A program made the position numbers and the translations under genes. The notes below the pieces were generated by a model, which ran no database searches, was not told where the DNA came from, and worked only from the letters and a program-made list of their open reading frames with translations. A stretch of DNA of 64,000 bases from Cafeteria roenbergensis (Eukaryota > Sar > Bigyra > Bicosoecida > Cafeteriaceae): contig VLTN01000006.1 of assembly GCA_008330645.1 (NCBI GenBank), positions 186,001 to 250,000 on the forward strand, in the 5' to 3' direction. The stretch's first letter is position 1. Each line of letters starts with the position of its first letter. This document shows positions 1 to 11,200 of the stretch, piece by piece.

Positions 1-426
1 CGCGTGAGCGAGGACCTGTTTGCCGGCGGCACGATGTCCGCCGAAGAGCTTCGCGCGGCTGTCTCCACCAGCGGCGTCCGCACAGTCATCCAGCTCGTGC
101 CGTTCCCTGAGCCATATGGCGAGAGTCTGCGTGACGCCCTCCCCGAGGACGTGGCCACGGAGTTCGTCCCGGCCGGCCCGCCCAGCAGCGAGTATTCGGC
201 TGAGGCTGCGGCGCGTGCCATTGCCAAGGTCCAGGCCGCCGCGAAGCCCGTACTCGTGGTCTGCGTCTCCGGCAACCGTGCGGAGGCGCTCGCAGACATG
301 GCCTCCGCTGAGGCCGAGGGCCTCAACGCGACGCAGCTCGCGGAGCGGGCGACGGCTGCGGGTCGCGTCTGGCCGACGCGGGACGTTGTGGCCGAGTGGG
401 TCAAGGTGACCCTGCCTGCGGAGTAG
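1..426 (+). CDS. DUF442/rhodanese-loop phosphatase-like protein, 5' partial
   Basis: An open frame enters from the left edge and stops at TAG 424-426. The first in-frame ATG is at 34, but coding-like sequence runs back to base 1, so the true start or an upstream exon probably lies outside the window. Near the C-terminal third is a beta strand followed by the loop CVSGNRA, which matches the CxSGxR active-site loop of rhodanese-like and DUF442 (beta-lactamase-hydrolase-like/DSP) phosphatase folds. An earlier strand ending in VIQLVPFPE resembles the conserved start of the DUF442 domain. About 140 residues is a normal length for such a domain. The substrate cannot be told from the sequence. It is convergent with CDC40, with 258 bases between the stop codons. 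The assignment rests on motif resemblance only; a plain rhodanese-like protein is the alternative. Confidence 0.5.
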   Translation, partial: RVSEDLFAGGTMSAEELRAAVSTSGVRTVIQLVPFPEPYGESLRDALPEDVATEFVPAGPPSSEYSAEAAARAIAKVQAAAKPVLVVCVSGNRAEALADMASAEAEGLNATQLAERATAAGRVWPTRDVVAEWVKVTLPAE

Positions 427-684
427 ACTGTCCCCACACCGTTCCGTTTGGTTCCGCTTGCGACTCGGCGCGGGACCGACGACTGTTGTTGCCACCCCTC
501 TGCCGTGCCAAAACCTGTCTCGAGGTTTCGCGCCCAGGACAGCCCCTCATGCCACCGGGGGGCCAGTGCGTGTTCGTATGTATGCGTGCGTGCGACTGAA
601 GGCGCCCACGCTTATGCGAGTGCGTGTGACTCGGCGCGCGCGTTGGACGGAGCCAAACCAAGCAATCGAGCGAGGCGCATCCAC

Positions 685-2964
685 TCACTTGCCGCTGGCA
701 GGCCCCCAGAGCTTGGCGGTGCCGTCCCAGCCGCACGTGGCCACCACTTGGCCAATCGAAGGATGCCAGGCGCACCCGATGCAGGGACCAGAGTCGTGGG
801 CGTGAAGCTTGGCATACGGCTTGCGCGACTTCCAGTCCCACACCCAGAGGCGGCCCTGGCCGTCGCCCGATGCGAGGAACTGTCCGTTGGCGGACAGCGA
901 GAGCTTGCAGGCGTAGCCGGCGTTGATGTGGCCCGTGAACTTGATCTTGCGGTTCTGGATGAACTTTGGCGACACCGAGTAGACCAGGATCTGGTTGTTC
1001 ATCGACTGGGCGCACCACATCGACTGCGACGGGTGCATGGTTGCACACGGGATTGAGTGCATCTCCGGGTCCTGGATCCAGCGCATCGGCACGTTGATGC
1101 CGTGCTCCCACACGAAGATCTTCTTGTCGTCTCCCGTGGTGACGAGCCGCCTGCCCTCGTCAAAGTACGTCACGGTCGTCACGTTGTCAATGTGATACGT
1201 GTACGTCTGCACGATCTCGCCCGAGCGGGCGTCGAACTGCGTGGCGCGCCGGTCCGAGGCGCCGACCACGAAAACGTCCTCTTCCCCGGGCCTGAAGGTC
1301 ACGCAAGACGGGGTGCCCTTGGCAGCGGTCTGGTAGGAGCCGGTGCACTTGCCCGTCTCGGTGTCCCAAATCTTCACGTGCGTGTCGTACGAGGCGGTGG
1401 CGAAGCTCCTTCCGTCCGACCGGAACGTTGCCTGGCGCACGCCGGCAGTGTGCCCGCAGTACACCCGCTGGCACTTTCGCGTCCCGGAAGTTTGCCAGAT
1501 GCGCACCGTGTTGTCGAGCGAGGCCGTGAGCAGGAGGTGGCCGGTGTCGGGGAAGAAGGCCACGTCCTGCACGCCCTTGGAGTGCCCGATGTACCGGTGG
1601 AGGCACTTGCGAGGCACGGCCGCGACGCGGTCCGCAGGGTCAATGGCAGCGGCGGCGCGCTCCGCGGCAGGCGGCTCCACCCACGACTTGCCCTGGTAGT
1701 CCGTCTCCTCCTTTCCGAGGAAGTCCGACGTCGCCGCCTCCGCGGACATGCCGTCCTTGGGATCACCGCCCTCCGCCTTGCGCCGGCGCTGGCGACGAGC
1801 TGCTGCCAGGCTGCCCGGGCCAGACGCCCCTCCCGACGAGGCGCCCGCAGCGGCTGCGGCTCCCGACGAGGCAGGGCCGCTCTCGCCGTGCGCCGCCCCG
1901 GTGGCGTCCTGGAACGCCCTCCCCCCTTCCCCCTCCTCAAGCTCGTCCTCGGGGAGCCCGAGCGCGACGCGGTGCTTGCGTTGCGCCTCCGTCAGCGCGC
2001 CGCGCTCCACCGCCGTGGCGCGATCGCGCCCCCAGCCGACGCGCGCGGCGCCAGAGAGCTCGGCGGCGTCTCGAGCAGCGGCCAGCTGCCTCCGCTGCGC
2101 CTTGGTGAGGGTGGCGTCCCGCACATCGAACCCGCGCATGTGGGCGGCTGCTCCGGCGTCGCCCACCGTGCCCGCGCCGCCTGTGGGGTCGGCGGCGAAC
2201 CCCAGCGACTGCATGTTGGCAAACTGCTGCCTGAAGAACCAGTCGTCCACCTCCACGTTCTGCGGCGGCCATCGGAGAGCGGGGCGGAGGAGGTCATCGG
2301 GGAGCGAGAGGTGCCGCCGGCTGCGCGGACTGGCGCGGCGCGCCCGAAGCAGCGGCCGCTTCCGCGAATGCCGCGCTCAGCGCGCGGGGCGGGAAAATTC
2401 GGAAGCGGTTGGCTGCGCGTCGCTCACCTCCATCGTTGCGCCAGAGGCCACTGTGGTCACGCCGGGGCGAGCCTTGCCCACGCCCAACGAGCCGATGGGG
2501 CCTGGAAGCACCGGCCCGGCCATGGGCGCATCCACGCGCGTTCCGCCACGGGCCTGCGAAGCGAATAATACGGCACAGGAGCACGGGGCGAGCGCGAGGT
2601 GCTGGAGTCGAGCGCGAGGCGTGCAAGCATTCGCCCAGGCCGCGTTCCAGGGCGATACATGGCTGGCACCCCGACGAAAGGTCCCGCCCGAGGTGCCTGC
2701 ACCCCACCAGCCATGGCAACACCACACGGGTTGCACCCCCGCGCACCAGCCCCTTCGTGGTCCTGCTCTCACCGCGAGGGACAAGACCGGCTCCGGCGCG
2801 GCCTGGACAAACGCCCCCGCCCCGCGAATCATGCGAGAGGCGCTGGGCCTGCTCTCGTCAGCCACAGCCGGGCCAGCATCGGCGGCTGCCTGCGAGACCG
2901 GCACGTGGGCGTCCTCGTCGTCCGAGCTGGCGTAGTCAACGACGGCCGGGAGGGCGGCAGCCAT
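685..2964 (-). CDS. CDC40: Pre-mRNA-processing factor 17 (CDC40/PRP17), WD40 splicing factor
   Basis: Prp17 is a WD40 protein of the spliceosome acting in the second catalytic step in the nucleus. Three exons are read on the minus strand: 2964-2773, 2553-2428 and 2259-685, with GTGAG donors, CAG acceptors and phase-0 joins, giving 630 residues (human about 580). Exon 1 starts at the ATG at 2964 with a short Ala segment then the acidic YASSDDED stretch typical of the Prp17 N terminus. Exon 3 begins NVEVDDWFF, the conserved pre-WD segment, and later has the DYQGKSW motif just before the propeller. Seven WD blades fill about residues 325-630, with clear GH...W/D elements such as YIGHSKGVQDV and VRIW. 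It is divergent from RSPH9 and convergent with the gene at the left edge. The family call is very secure; exon 2 boundaries rest on phase and splice motifs only. Confidence 0.93.
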
Positions 2965-3567
2965 GGCGAGGCTTGACCTCCGGGAACACTGGCTGGGCCG
3001 CGGGCTGAAATCACGGGGAGACTGCCGCAAAGACGTTAGCAGCGGGGCCACACTCGGCGTTCGAGGGCGCACAGGTGTAGCGGGGGGGCGGGCGCGCGAG
3101 GGCGCTCCGCGAGGTTCGGACGGCGTGTGTGCTGCTGGCTCTGCCGGGCTTGGCACAAGCGCAGGCTGAACGGCAAGCCGGGGCTCGGCGCCTTGGGCCG
3201 GCGCGCGCTCCTGTTACCCCCGTCGGCGATTAGGCGCGCTCTCGAGAGAGTGGGGCCGGTTGGCCGAAGGGGATCGTGCCGTGCCGGAACCAGCTCCCAG
3301 AGCAGTCTATACAGCCGAAATTGTGATGCGAAGCCGCATTGAAGCACCGAGCGAGGGAGGAGAGGGGTAGCACGCACAGACCGAAGGGTTTGGTTCATGT
3401 GTGGGAGTGGCCGGGCGACGTGTGACTGCACCTGCCGCGGGCATCGCCTGGCCGGTTGCTGGGGTCTGGGCCGGCGCTGCAAGCGGCGGGGGCGCCGAGC
3501 GCGGCTCTGCCGGCGGCGCAACGGCTGAAAACGAGTTGCGCGCCCGGGCACAGGCTCGTTCGCCGCC
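2965..3567. promoter_or_regulatory. Intergenic 5' region between divergent CDC40 and RSPH9
   Basis: About 600 bases separate two start codons pointing away from each other, so this must hold both 5' UTRs and promoters. I see no TATA box, repeat, RNA gene or credible reading frame; the open frames here are GC-rich shadows. Confidence 0.5.
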
Positions 3568-4705
3568 ATGGACCTTCGCCATCTCGACGACCTTGCAGTG
3601 TCGGGCTTCACTCTGAGCGTGGAGGAGCGCGCGGGGCTGGAGTCGGGCATGCGCAAGCGCCAGCTCGAGGAGGGCTTGGCGAGCATCCGCTTTTGGGGCC
3701 GCATCACTGCGGCCGAGGCGGACTACCTCGTGGCGTATGGCTTCCCACCGTCGGCTGAGTACCCCAAGAAGCAGTTTTACTTCTGGTGAGCAGGCCCTGC
3801 GTGGTTCAAGCCCGGGCGTGCCAGGCAGCCGCGCTGGCGGCAACTGCTCGGGGCTCGGCCGCGCAGTCCGCCAGCCCGTGGGAGTGTCGGGGGGGGGGGG
3901 GGCGAGCAGGGGGGATCCCCGACTGCCGCGCCAGCCTACGTGGCGGTCTGCGCTGTCGGGGACTTGGCCCCGGTTCTGCTGGTTGCGTGCGCGGCCCGGG
4001 GCTTGCGCGGCCGCACGAGGGCGCAGCGACTGCTCGTTGCCTCGGCCGTTGCTTCCCCCCGCCCCTCGCAGCACGACCAAGAGCTTCGAGCTGCAGGCAT
4101 TCCCGGACCTCACTGACGAGTTCTCCGGCAAGTGCGACAAGCTGACGGGCACTCTGCGCGGCGACCCCGGCCTCGTCGTCGGCGGCGACGATGAGGAGGA
4201 AGAGGAGGAGGAGGAGCCCGAGGAGGAGGAGGAGGGCGAGGAGGGTGCCCCGCGCCGCCCGAAGAAGGTCAAGTTCATTGAGGCGCACCGCCTCGCTCAC
4301 CGCGTCCTGGCGATGGATTCGGACCTCAGCATCGTCCCCCGCGGCGCCTTCGTCATCACCCCCACCCACTACCTCGCGCCCAACCCCTCCTTCGCGGGCC
4401 TCTCTGCCACGGAGGCGGCAAGCGCCGCCTCCTACCTCCACTTCCGTCGTCCCGTCGCGGAGGAGCGCCGCTCGGTGCTGGACCGGGAGGGCGCCTTGCG
4501 TGACGTCGACTTTCTGGACCCGGTGTCGGAGGACGAGCCCTCCGGCGTGTGGAGCATCCGCGTGGACGAGGGGGAGGGCACGGCTCTGGTGCGCTCGCTG
4601 CGCTGGCCGGGGTACTTCTTCGTTCACCGCCTCGGAACCCAGAGCTTCGGCGGAGCCTACTTCGGCAACGGCCTCCCGAACAGGGACCTGGCCTTCATGC
4701 TCTGA
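3568..4705 (+). CDS. RSPH9: Radial spoke head protein 9 (RSPH9)
   Basis: RSPH9 is a component of the radial spoke head of motile 9+2 axonemes, where spokes carry signals from the central pair to the dynein arms. Two exons, 3568-3785 and 4072-4705, join in phase 2 to make a Cys codon and give 283 residues, against 276 in human. Matches along the whole length include the N-terminal RFWGRI segment, the VPRGAFVITP segment, SYLHFR, and the C-terminal end DLAFML (human DLPFML). A Glu-rich insertion of about 20 residues lies near residues 110-130. The start ATG sits in a gccATGg context. The 286-base intron carries a run of 14 G on the coding strand. Its presence shows the organism builds a motile flagellum. 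Confidence 0.95.
3889..3902. repeat. G14 homopolymer in the RSPH9 intron
   Basis: Fourteen consecutive G inside the single RSPH9 intron. It is the one long intronic run in the window that is G-rich, not C-rich, on the coding strand. It is a likely site of length polymorphism or sequencing error and could form G-quadruplex structure. Confidence 0.9.
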
Positions 4706-5467
4706 GTGAGGGAGCCTAGGGGCCACCCTGCGCGCGTGCCAAGGGCGGAGGCGGCTGGACCTGCGAGAGGCAGGGCGTGATCGGCGCGTGTGCCGGCGGC
4801 AGGGTGAGCGTCTCTTGTGTGCTGCAGGGCGAACAGGGCGAGCAGTGAGGGGGGCGTGACGGGTACGTGTGTGCGCCGCGGTGCGGCGAACTACCAATGC
4901 AAGTGCATCTCAATTCCAGCACGTGCGCGGGGACGAAGCTCTGCCACCTGACTGCAGCAGCCGCTGGGGCCTGCCCGCGCCCGCAGTGGGCTCGAGCAAG
5001 GAATCGCTTGTGCAGTGCAGGGGTCATGGCCCGGGCAAACGATGCGCAGGGCAGGAGTCGGTATGGAGTGGTGCTGGGGCGCTCGAGATCACGCAAACGG
5101 GACGGGACATACGAAGCCACATACACGGACCTGTGGCCGGCGATCGACCAAGGGGCTGCCACACTGCAGCCGTCGATCGCCAGCAGACGCCACTGGGACG
5201 CCAAACTGAGCAAAGCTCTCCAGCCCGAGAGTGACAGCGGCCGAGCGCCGAGTGCAGCTCGATCGCTCTGGGGCAGCTCGATCGCGCTAGGGGGACCTGG
5301 GGGAGCTGCGGCCACGCTTCGCGTCGCAGGGCACACGATTCAAGAGATGCATACAGAGAGAGGGGGGCGGGATCAGCAGCAGGCGCCACGGGGGACTGCC
5401 TGGGCTGTGGGGCGGCGGCGAGACCGGACAGGAAGGACAGCCGGCGCGCCTGGAAGCGGATGTTGGC
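4706..5467. other. Convergent 3' intergenic region, RSPH9 and PKA
   Basis: About 760 bases lie between two stop codons facing each other, so this should be 3' UTR and termination sequence for both genes. I see no gene, RNA or repeat. The base composition is visibly less GC-rich than the flanking exons. Confidence 0.5.
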
Positions 5468-7567
5468 TCAGAACTCGTCGAACGCGCGAAAGGCGGCCTG
5501 CTCCGCGGAGGAGGGCATCCTGGCCTCGTCATCAGAGTCAGGGTAGTCCTCGGGGAAGTTGACGGTGTCGCCATCCGTCCTGATGTCGGGAACGAAAGGG
5601 GGCTCGACAGCGCAGCTGGCGAGGGCGCGCCAGTCGAGGCGGGAGAAGAAGCGGTGGGCCTTGACGTCAGCGGCGCCGGCGCGGAGACAGCCTGCGCGGG
5701 GGTGCGGGCGCCGGGCGCCGGGCGACGAGAGGCGGGGAAATTACATTGGGGGGCGCCGTTCGACAGCAAGCGGCGGAAGGGACACAGCGGGGCCGGGGGC
5801 AGTGGGCAACCGGGGCGCACGCCTCGGCGCGCTGGGCGGGGAAAGGGATTGCGCTGCCAGCAGCGAGGGCCAAAAGCAACGCGCTCGATTGGATGGGGGG
5901 GGGGGGGGAAGGCCGGGCGGGCGCTCACCTAGCCGGCGAGTTGGGTCCATTGTGAGGAGGCCGGACACCAGATCGGCCGCCTTGGCGTCGAAACTGCGCG
6001 GGAACTTGAGCTTGCCTTTGATAATCTGCTGGTAGATGCCGTAGGGCGTCTCGTCGAAAAAGGGCGGAATCCCAGCCAGCATCTCGTAGATGAGCACGCC
6101 AAGGGCCCACCAGTCGACGGGGATGCCGTGTCCCGTGGTCTGCGGGGGGAGGATGCGGCCGTCGTGGGAGCGACGCAGCGGTGGCGGAAGCGGTGGCGGG
6201 GGGCTTCAGGAACGACGTCGCGCGCAAGGCGGGCGCAGCGGAGTGGCCACTTCCGGGGTCGATCCGGTGGTCACACAGCGGACACCCGCCCACCCCCATC
6301 ATCGCCCTCCCGCTGCTGCGGGCGCATCTCACCTGGATGATTTCGGGGGCGAGGTACTCCGGCGTGCCGCACACCGTGAAGGTCTTCTCGGACCCGACGC
6401 GCTTGGCGAATCCGAAGTCGGCAATCTTGACGTGCCCCGCGGCGGAGAAAAGCAAGTTCTCTGGCTGCGGGAGAGGGCGCGAAGGCAGGGGGCGCGGTGG
6501 GCGAGGGAGCGGTGGGGCCAGCGAGGGCCGGGGGAGGGAGCCGAGGGCTGGCAAGGCCGAGCGGGGCAGCGGCGCCAGTCCGGCCGACAGGGGGAGCGCA
6601 CACCCGTCCGGGGGCGCGGGCAGTCGGACGCGGCCCGCGGCGCGCGTGGGAGGGCGCCTGGCTGCGGGCGCCTCACCTTGAGATCGCGGTAGACGACGCC
6701 CATGGAGTGCAAGTGCTCGAACGCCAGCGCGATCTCGGCGGCGTAGAAGCACGATGCCTCGGTGGAGAAGCGGTCCTCGTTGCGAAGCTTGGTGAAGAGC
6801 TCGCCTCCGGGGACGAACTCCATGAGCATGTACAAGCGGCGCTCGTCCTGGGTGTGGCCCAGGAGGTTCACGATGAAGGGGTGGGAAACAGCGGAGAGGA
6901 TCTGCACCTCGTTTTTGAGGTGCTCCACTTGCCGCAGGCGCACGATCTCCGTCTTGCGAAGCATTTTCAGGGCCATGTGCTTTCCGGTCGGCTTGTGGAG
7001 GACCACGCGCACGCGGCCAAACGTTCCCGTCCCCACGGTTGTCTTCAATTGCAGGTCCGCCAAGGAAAACGCCAGTCGCTCCCTGGCAGGTTGCCTCGTC
7101 GGTGTGGCGCTCCCGGCCTGCGCATCGCCGGCGCGTGCGGGCCTGCGGGCGGCGCCTGTTGCAGCAGCGCGCACGCGCCTCGCTCGCGCGGCGACAGACC
7201 CGGCAGCCTCTCTTGCGCCCCCAAGACCACCTCGGCTCCTCGCCGACACCGCCACCGGCGACCTCGTCGAGGCCGGCACGCCGGACCCGGCTCTGGAGCT
7301 CGCCGTCCCCCGAGGCAAGTTGGAGCGCGCGGTGCTCGTTGGGGAAGCGGCGCCAGGCCCGCTGCGCGCCGACGACGGCGCGCCCCTCCCCACGCGAAAG
7401 GACGCGGAGCGCAAGCCAGACGCCGTTGGCGAGGCGCTGGGAGGTGCCCCAGCTCCTGATGCCGCGGCAGCACGTGCGCCCGATGAGGCAACCGCTCGGC
7501 GTCCGTGCCTCGCCAAGTGGCTCATGCCGCGGCTGCCGGTGGAAGGCCGCGCGGACTGGCCGAACAT
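5468..7567 (-). CDS. cAMP-dependent protein kinase catalytic subunit (PKA-C), AGC kinase
   Basis: Four exons, 7567-6677, 6464-6333, 6139-5929 and 5691-5468, give 485 residues. The glycine loop GTGTFGRV is at about 179-186, the catalytic lysine at 201, YRDLKPEN around 293-300, DFG at 313-315 and the activation loop [14 protein letters not shown], where Thr327 corresponds to PKA Thr197. The C-terminal tail ends exactly in FDEF, the PKA-type FxxF hydrophobic motif, which separates it from PKG and AKT. The first 160 residues are a Ser/Ala/Arg-rich low-complexity extension not found in animal PKA. The start ATG at 7567 is the most likely; an in-frame ATG at codon 15 is an alternative. In flagellates PKA commonly acts in motility and metabolic signalling; no regulatory subunit is visible here. 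The gene is divergent from the RRM gene. Confidence 0.9.
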
Positions 7568-8216
7568 GTCGGCAGCGCTGCGCTCAGGACGAGAGGCGCG
7601 ATTCGCCTCGGGCCGGGACGGGCAGCCTGCGGGTGGGGGAACGCGACCGTTTGCAGAGTTGGGCAGTGCTGGAGGCGTGCGGTTGTGCCTCTGCCGATTG
7701 ATTGGCGACAGCCGGCGGTCCTGCCAGTGACCCCAGTGTCGCTTGCAGTATTGCCCCGCCCCTCTCCACATGTCTGTGTCGGGCGTCTCCGGCGCCCGGC
7801 GCCGGAAGGGGCTCGCAGCGCGGACCGGAGGAGTGGCAAATGGGCAGCAGCGGCGGCGCAACGCGAGGATTGGCTCGTCCGCACCGGCAGCGATTCGCAT
7901 GTGTTGTACGGCCCCGACTCGGCCGCGCCCGGCCGACGCCCTTCAAGGGCCCCTTGCGCCGCGCATGTGGCACGCCAGCCAAGGGGCCGGGGCAGGCCCG
8001 ACCTCGCTCCTCGCCGAGAGGGAGCGTGCGCGAGGCCCAGGCAGCCGGTCGGGCGCCGGAGCCCTGTCTACGCGATCCAGGGCCCAACAGGTTTGCTGGT
8101 CCGCCTCTGCAGAGTTGAGCGCGGAGTCAGCCAACTCAGTCCGAAACGCTGCCCTGCCGAACGCTCGCCGCGCTTGGCAGCACTCAGGACGGCCTCCTGG
8201 GACTGGCGCCGAGGCC
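7568..8216. promoter_or_regulatory. Intergenic 5' region between divergent PKA and RRM genes
   Basis: About 650 bases between two outward-facing start codons. The PKA frame stays open upstream of its ATG, but the translation there looks non-biological (Arg/Pro-rich, no conserved features), so I treat it as 5' UTR and promoter. No repeat or RNA gene is visible. Confidence 0.5.
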
Positions 8217-11200
8217 ATGGCAGGCCGCGCCAGGTCCACGTCCCACAGGGTGTTCGTGCGGCCCGCAGTCCCGCTGCCGCTGGACGCCCTGGACTCTTAC
8301 TTTTCCAGGTTCGGGCAGGTCACCGACGTCTACGCCCCCAAGTCCTCGTCCCGCCCGGTGGCCTTCGTGTCGTTCCTGGACCCGGAGGCGGTCGAGCGGG
8401 TCATGGCCAGCCAAACACACATGATTGCAGGTGAGGCTGTGCGGTGTTTCGGGTGGTGCCGAGAGGCGACAGTTGCGGGGAGCTGGGCAACATGGGTTGA
8501 GTGTATTCGTCGGGTTGCCGAGCCATGACAGGTCGCCGCCCGCGCGGCCCAGCGTTGGGGCCGCCTCGCGCGCTGGCGGGGCAGCCGGCTCAGGGAGCAG
8601 AGTTCCGAGGCCGTATCGGCGCGCACCGCCGCCGGGGCTGCGTGCGGCTCGGTCCCGCACGTGGCGACTCGCGGCTGGGAGCGCCCGGCAATCGTTCCCG
8701 CCACCGTCCACCAGAAGCAGCCGCGCTCCCTCAAGGGCGCCCCCCGCCCGCGCAACCACGCCTCGCGCGCCCCCTCCCGGCCCAAGCGCAAGGGCGGGGG
8801 TGCCAGGCTCCCCCCCGCGCCCCACCGCAGCCAGGGCGCGGGGCAGCGCAGCTGTGGCGTTTCGCTTGCCGCGCTTTGCGTGGTTTGGTGACAGGCTCGG
8901 CGCTTCGCCAGCGCCTCCCCGCGGGGGCGCCCCCCCCCCGCCGCGACCTCGCCCCCCATCTGCCGTTCGCGCGCTTTTGTGCCAGCGCTGGGGGCAACAG
9001 GTCTGCACCTCTCGCCCGGCCGTTCCTTTGGGCGCTCTTCTCGCCCGCAGGAGTACGCGTGCATGCGGAAAGGGCGACACCCCGTGGCGGTCGGGACGGC
9101 GGCTCCGGTCACCCGTCCCCCCAGTGGCCTGAGGCGCAGCCCGGCATGCAGCCGCCCCAGCTGGTGCTTGCTGCGGAGGCGGTCTTCTCCGGAGTCCCTC
9201 CCCCGGTCTCTGCGATGCATGCCGGCCAACTTCAAGCTGCGGCTCGGGACGCGCTGTCCCGGAGTTTTCCCGTGCGCTTCGCCTCGCTCGCACCGGGCCC
9301 GTCACCCATGTTGCACGTGGTCTTTGATGACTCCGACGCCCACGGCCTCCCCGTCCTCGCGCGGGGCCAGCAGTTTCCCGTCGCCGCCGACATCTTGCTC
9401 ACAGTGGTGTCCTTGACCCCCGGTGCTCAGGCCCACGCCAGCCCCCCGCCGCCCCCCCCGCACTTCGCACACCGTGGATCCGGGGCGCGCATGGTTCTGG
9501 AAGCAACGGACTCGCCGCCCCGCTCGAGCCCTCGCAGCTCCTTCAGCGTCCCCTCGCGGGTCATGAGCACCGTCGGTTCCTCGCGCCGCCAGGACAGCCA
9601 CGATGCCGCTCCTGAGTGGTCTGAGGGGCATTCGGCGGGGGACAAGGCCATGCCGCTCCCCGACTTTGGCGACGCCAGGCCGGGCGAGGGCGTGTTCAGC
9701 GGGCCCCTCCGTCGCCAGAGCGACACCCAGCTTCGTCGCCAGGGCCCCGTCCCGCAGCTCGGCCGAGGTGCAGACGGGGCGCGCGGCGCGCCGGCCGAAG
9801 ACGACCTGCCTGCGGGCGCTGCCCCCCCGCCGCCGCCGCCTCCGCTGCCGGCCCGCCACGGCGAGCGCTGGCAGGGCCATGCAAGCCACGCGGCGCTCCT
9901 CATTGGCGGGCCCGACGCCCTCCCCACGGCCACGAGCGGCCGCCGCGCCTCCGGCGCAGTCACAGTCGAGCGCTCCCCTCGCAGCCTCGCGCAGCACGGG
10001 GCAGCAGGGCACGGCGCCTGGCCGGATCTCGCCGACGCGTCGGCTCACGACCGCCGCCCGTCCCTGCCGGCGTCGCAGTTCGCGTCCCGCCCGCCCCCCG
10101 GCATCGCAGCGCTCGTGCACAGCGAGGGGCGCGCCCCCGCCTCCATCCGCCGCGACTCCGGCTTCTGCTCAACGACCAACACCTTCTCTGCCATCTCCGA
10201 GGGCGACGCGCGCGGGAGCTCCGCCGTGTCCGTGTCGGCCGTGCCGCCCACCAGGACCAGCAACCTCTCGCGCTCCCGCCCTTCCGTGGCCGCCGGGCTC
10301 TGGGACGGCTCCGCGCAGATCGTGGATATCGCCGACTCGTCGGACCTCCCGCACCCCCCTCTGCAGAAGACGGCCGGAGCTGGCCATGCGTCTGGCGGCA
10401 CCTCCGCCCAGGCCTCGCCGGGCAAGGTCCTGATCGGTGTCACCAGGCACAGCCACCTGGCGCAGCTCGCACCGCAAGCCGCCCCGGAGGCCGGCGAGGC
10501 CTCCTCAGGGCCAATGGACGCCGGCAAGCGCGCCGCCGGCAAGCCGCAGGACTCCGCCCTCAAGGTGGCAAGCCGCATTGTGCCCGTGCCCGTTGGTCAG
10601 CTCCTGTTCAAGGAGCCATCAAAGGGGCCCTCCTGCGGTGCTGGCGTCGCCAGCTGCACGGACTCCGCGTCGCCTCGCTCTTCCGAGGACGACGAGGACG
10701 AGGATGCGCCATCCAGCTCCGCCGCAGGCGGTGCGCGCTCTGGCGAGGACTCGCCTGTTCCAGTGTCGGTGTGTGCCGCATCCGCCGCCGCCACCGGCGG
10801 CAGCGCCGCCCCTCCCCCGCCGCCGCCTCCTCCGCGGCCCGCCAGCCTGAGCCTCCGCGTGTCTGCATCTGACAAGGATGGCCATGCTGATGCCGATGTG
10901 GACGCCGACGCAAAGGAGGCGGGCCCGACCACGCCTTCCATGGAGAACGTGCGTTCGCCGGTGGGGCCCCTCTCCCCAACGCCGGGCACGCCCGTGGCGA
11001 GCGCACACTCGGGTGCCTCGCACCGCGACGCTGCTGCCGCCGCTGCTCGCCTCGCCGCCGAGGTGGAGGCCAGCCGTGGCGCGAGCCGTCCTGACGGCGC
11101 GTCGCACCGCGACAGCGAGCTGCTCCATGATGGCGCGACGCATCACGGCGCCGCCCAGGCGGAGCCGTCCTCCGTGCTGCGCGCAGCGTCGACAGCGGCC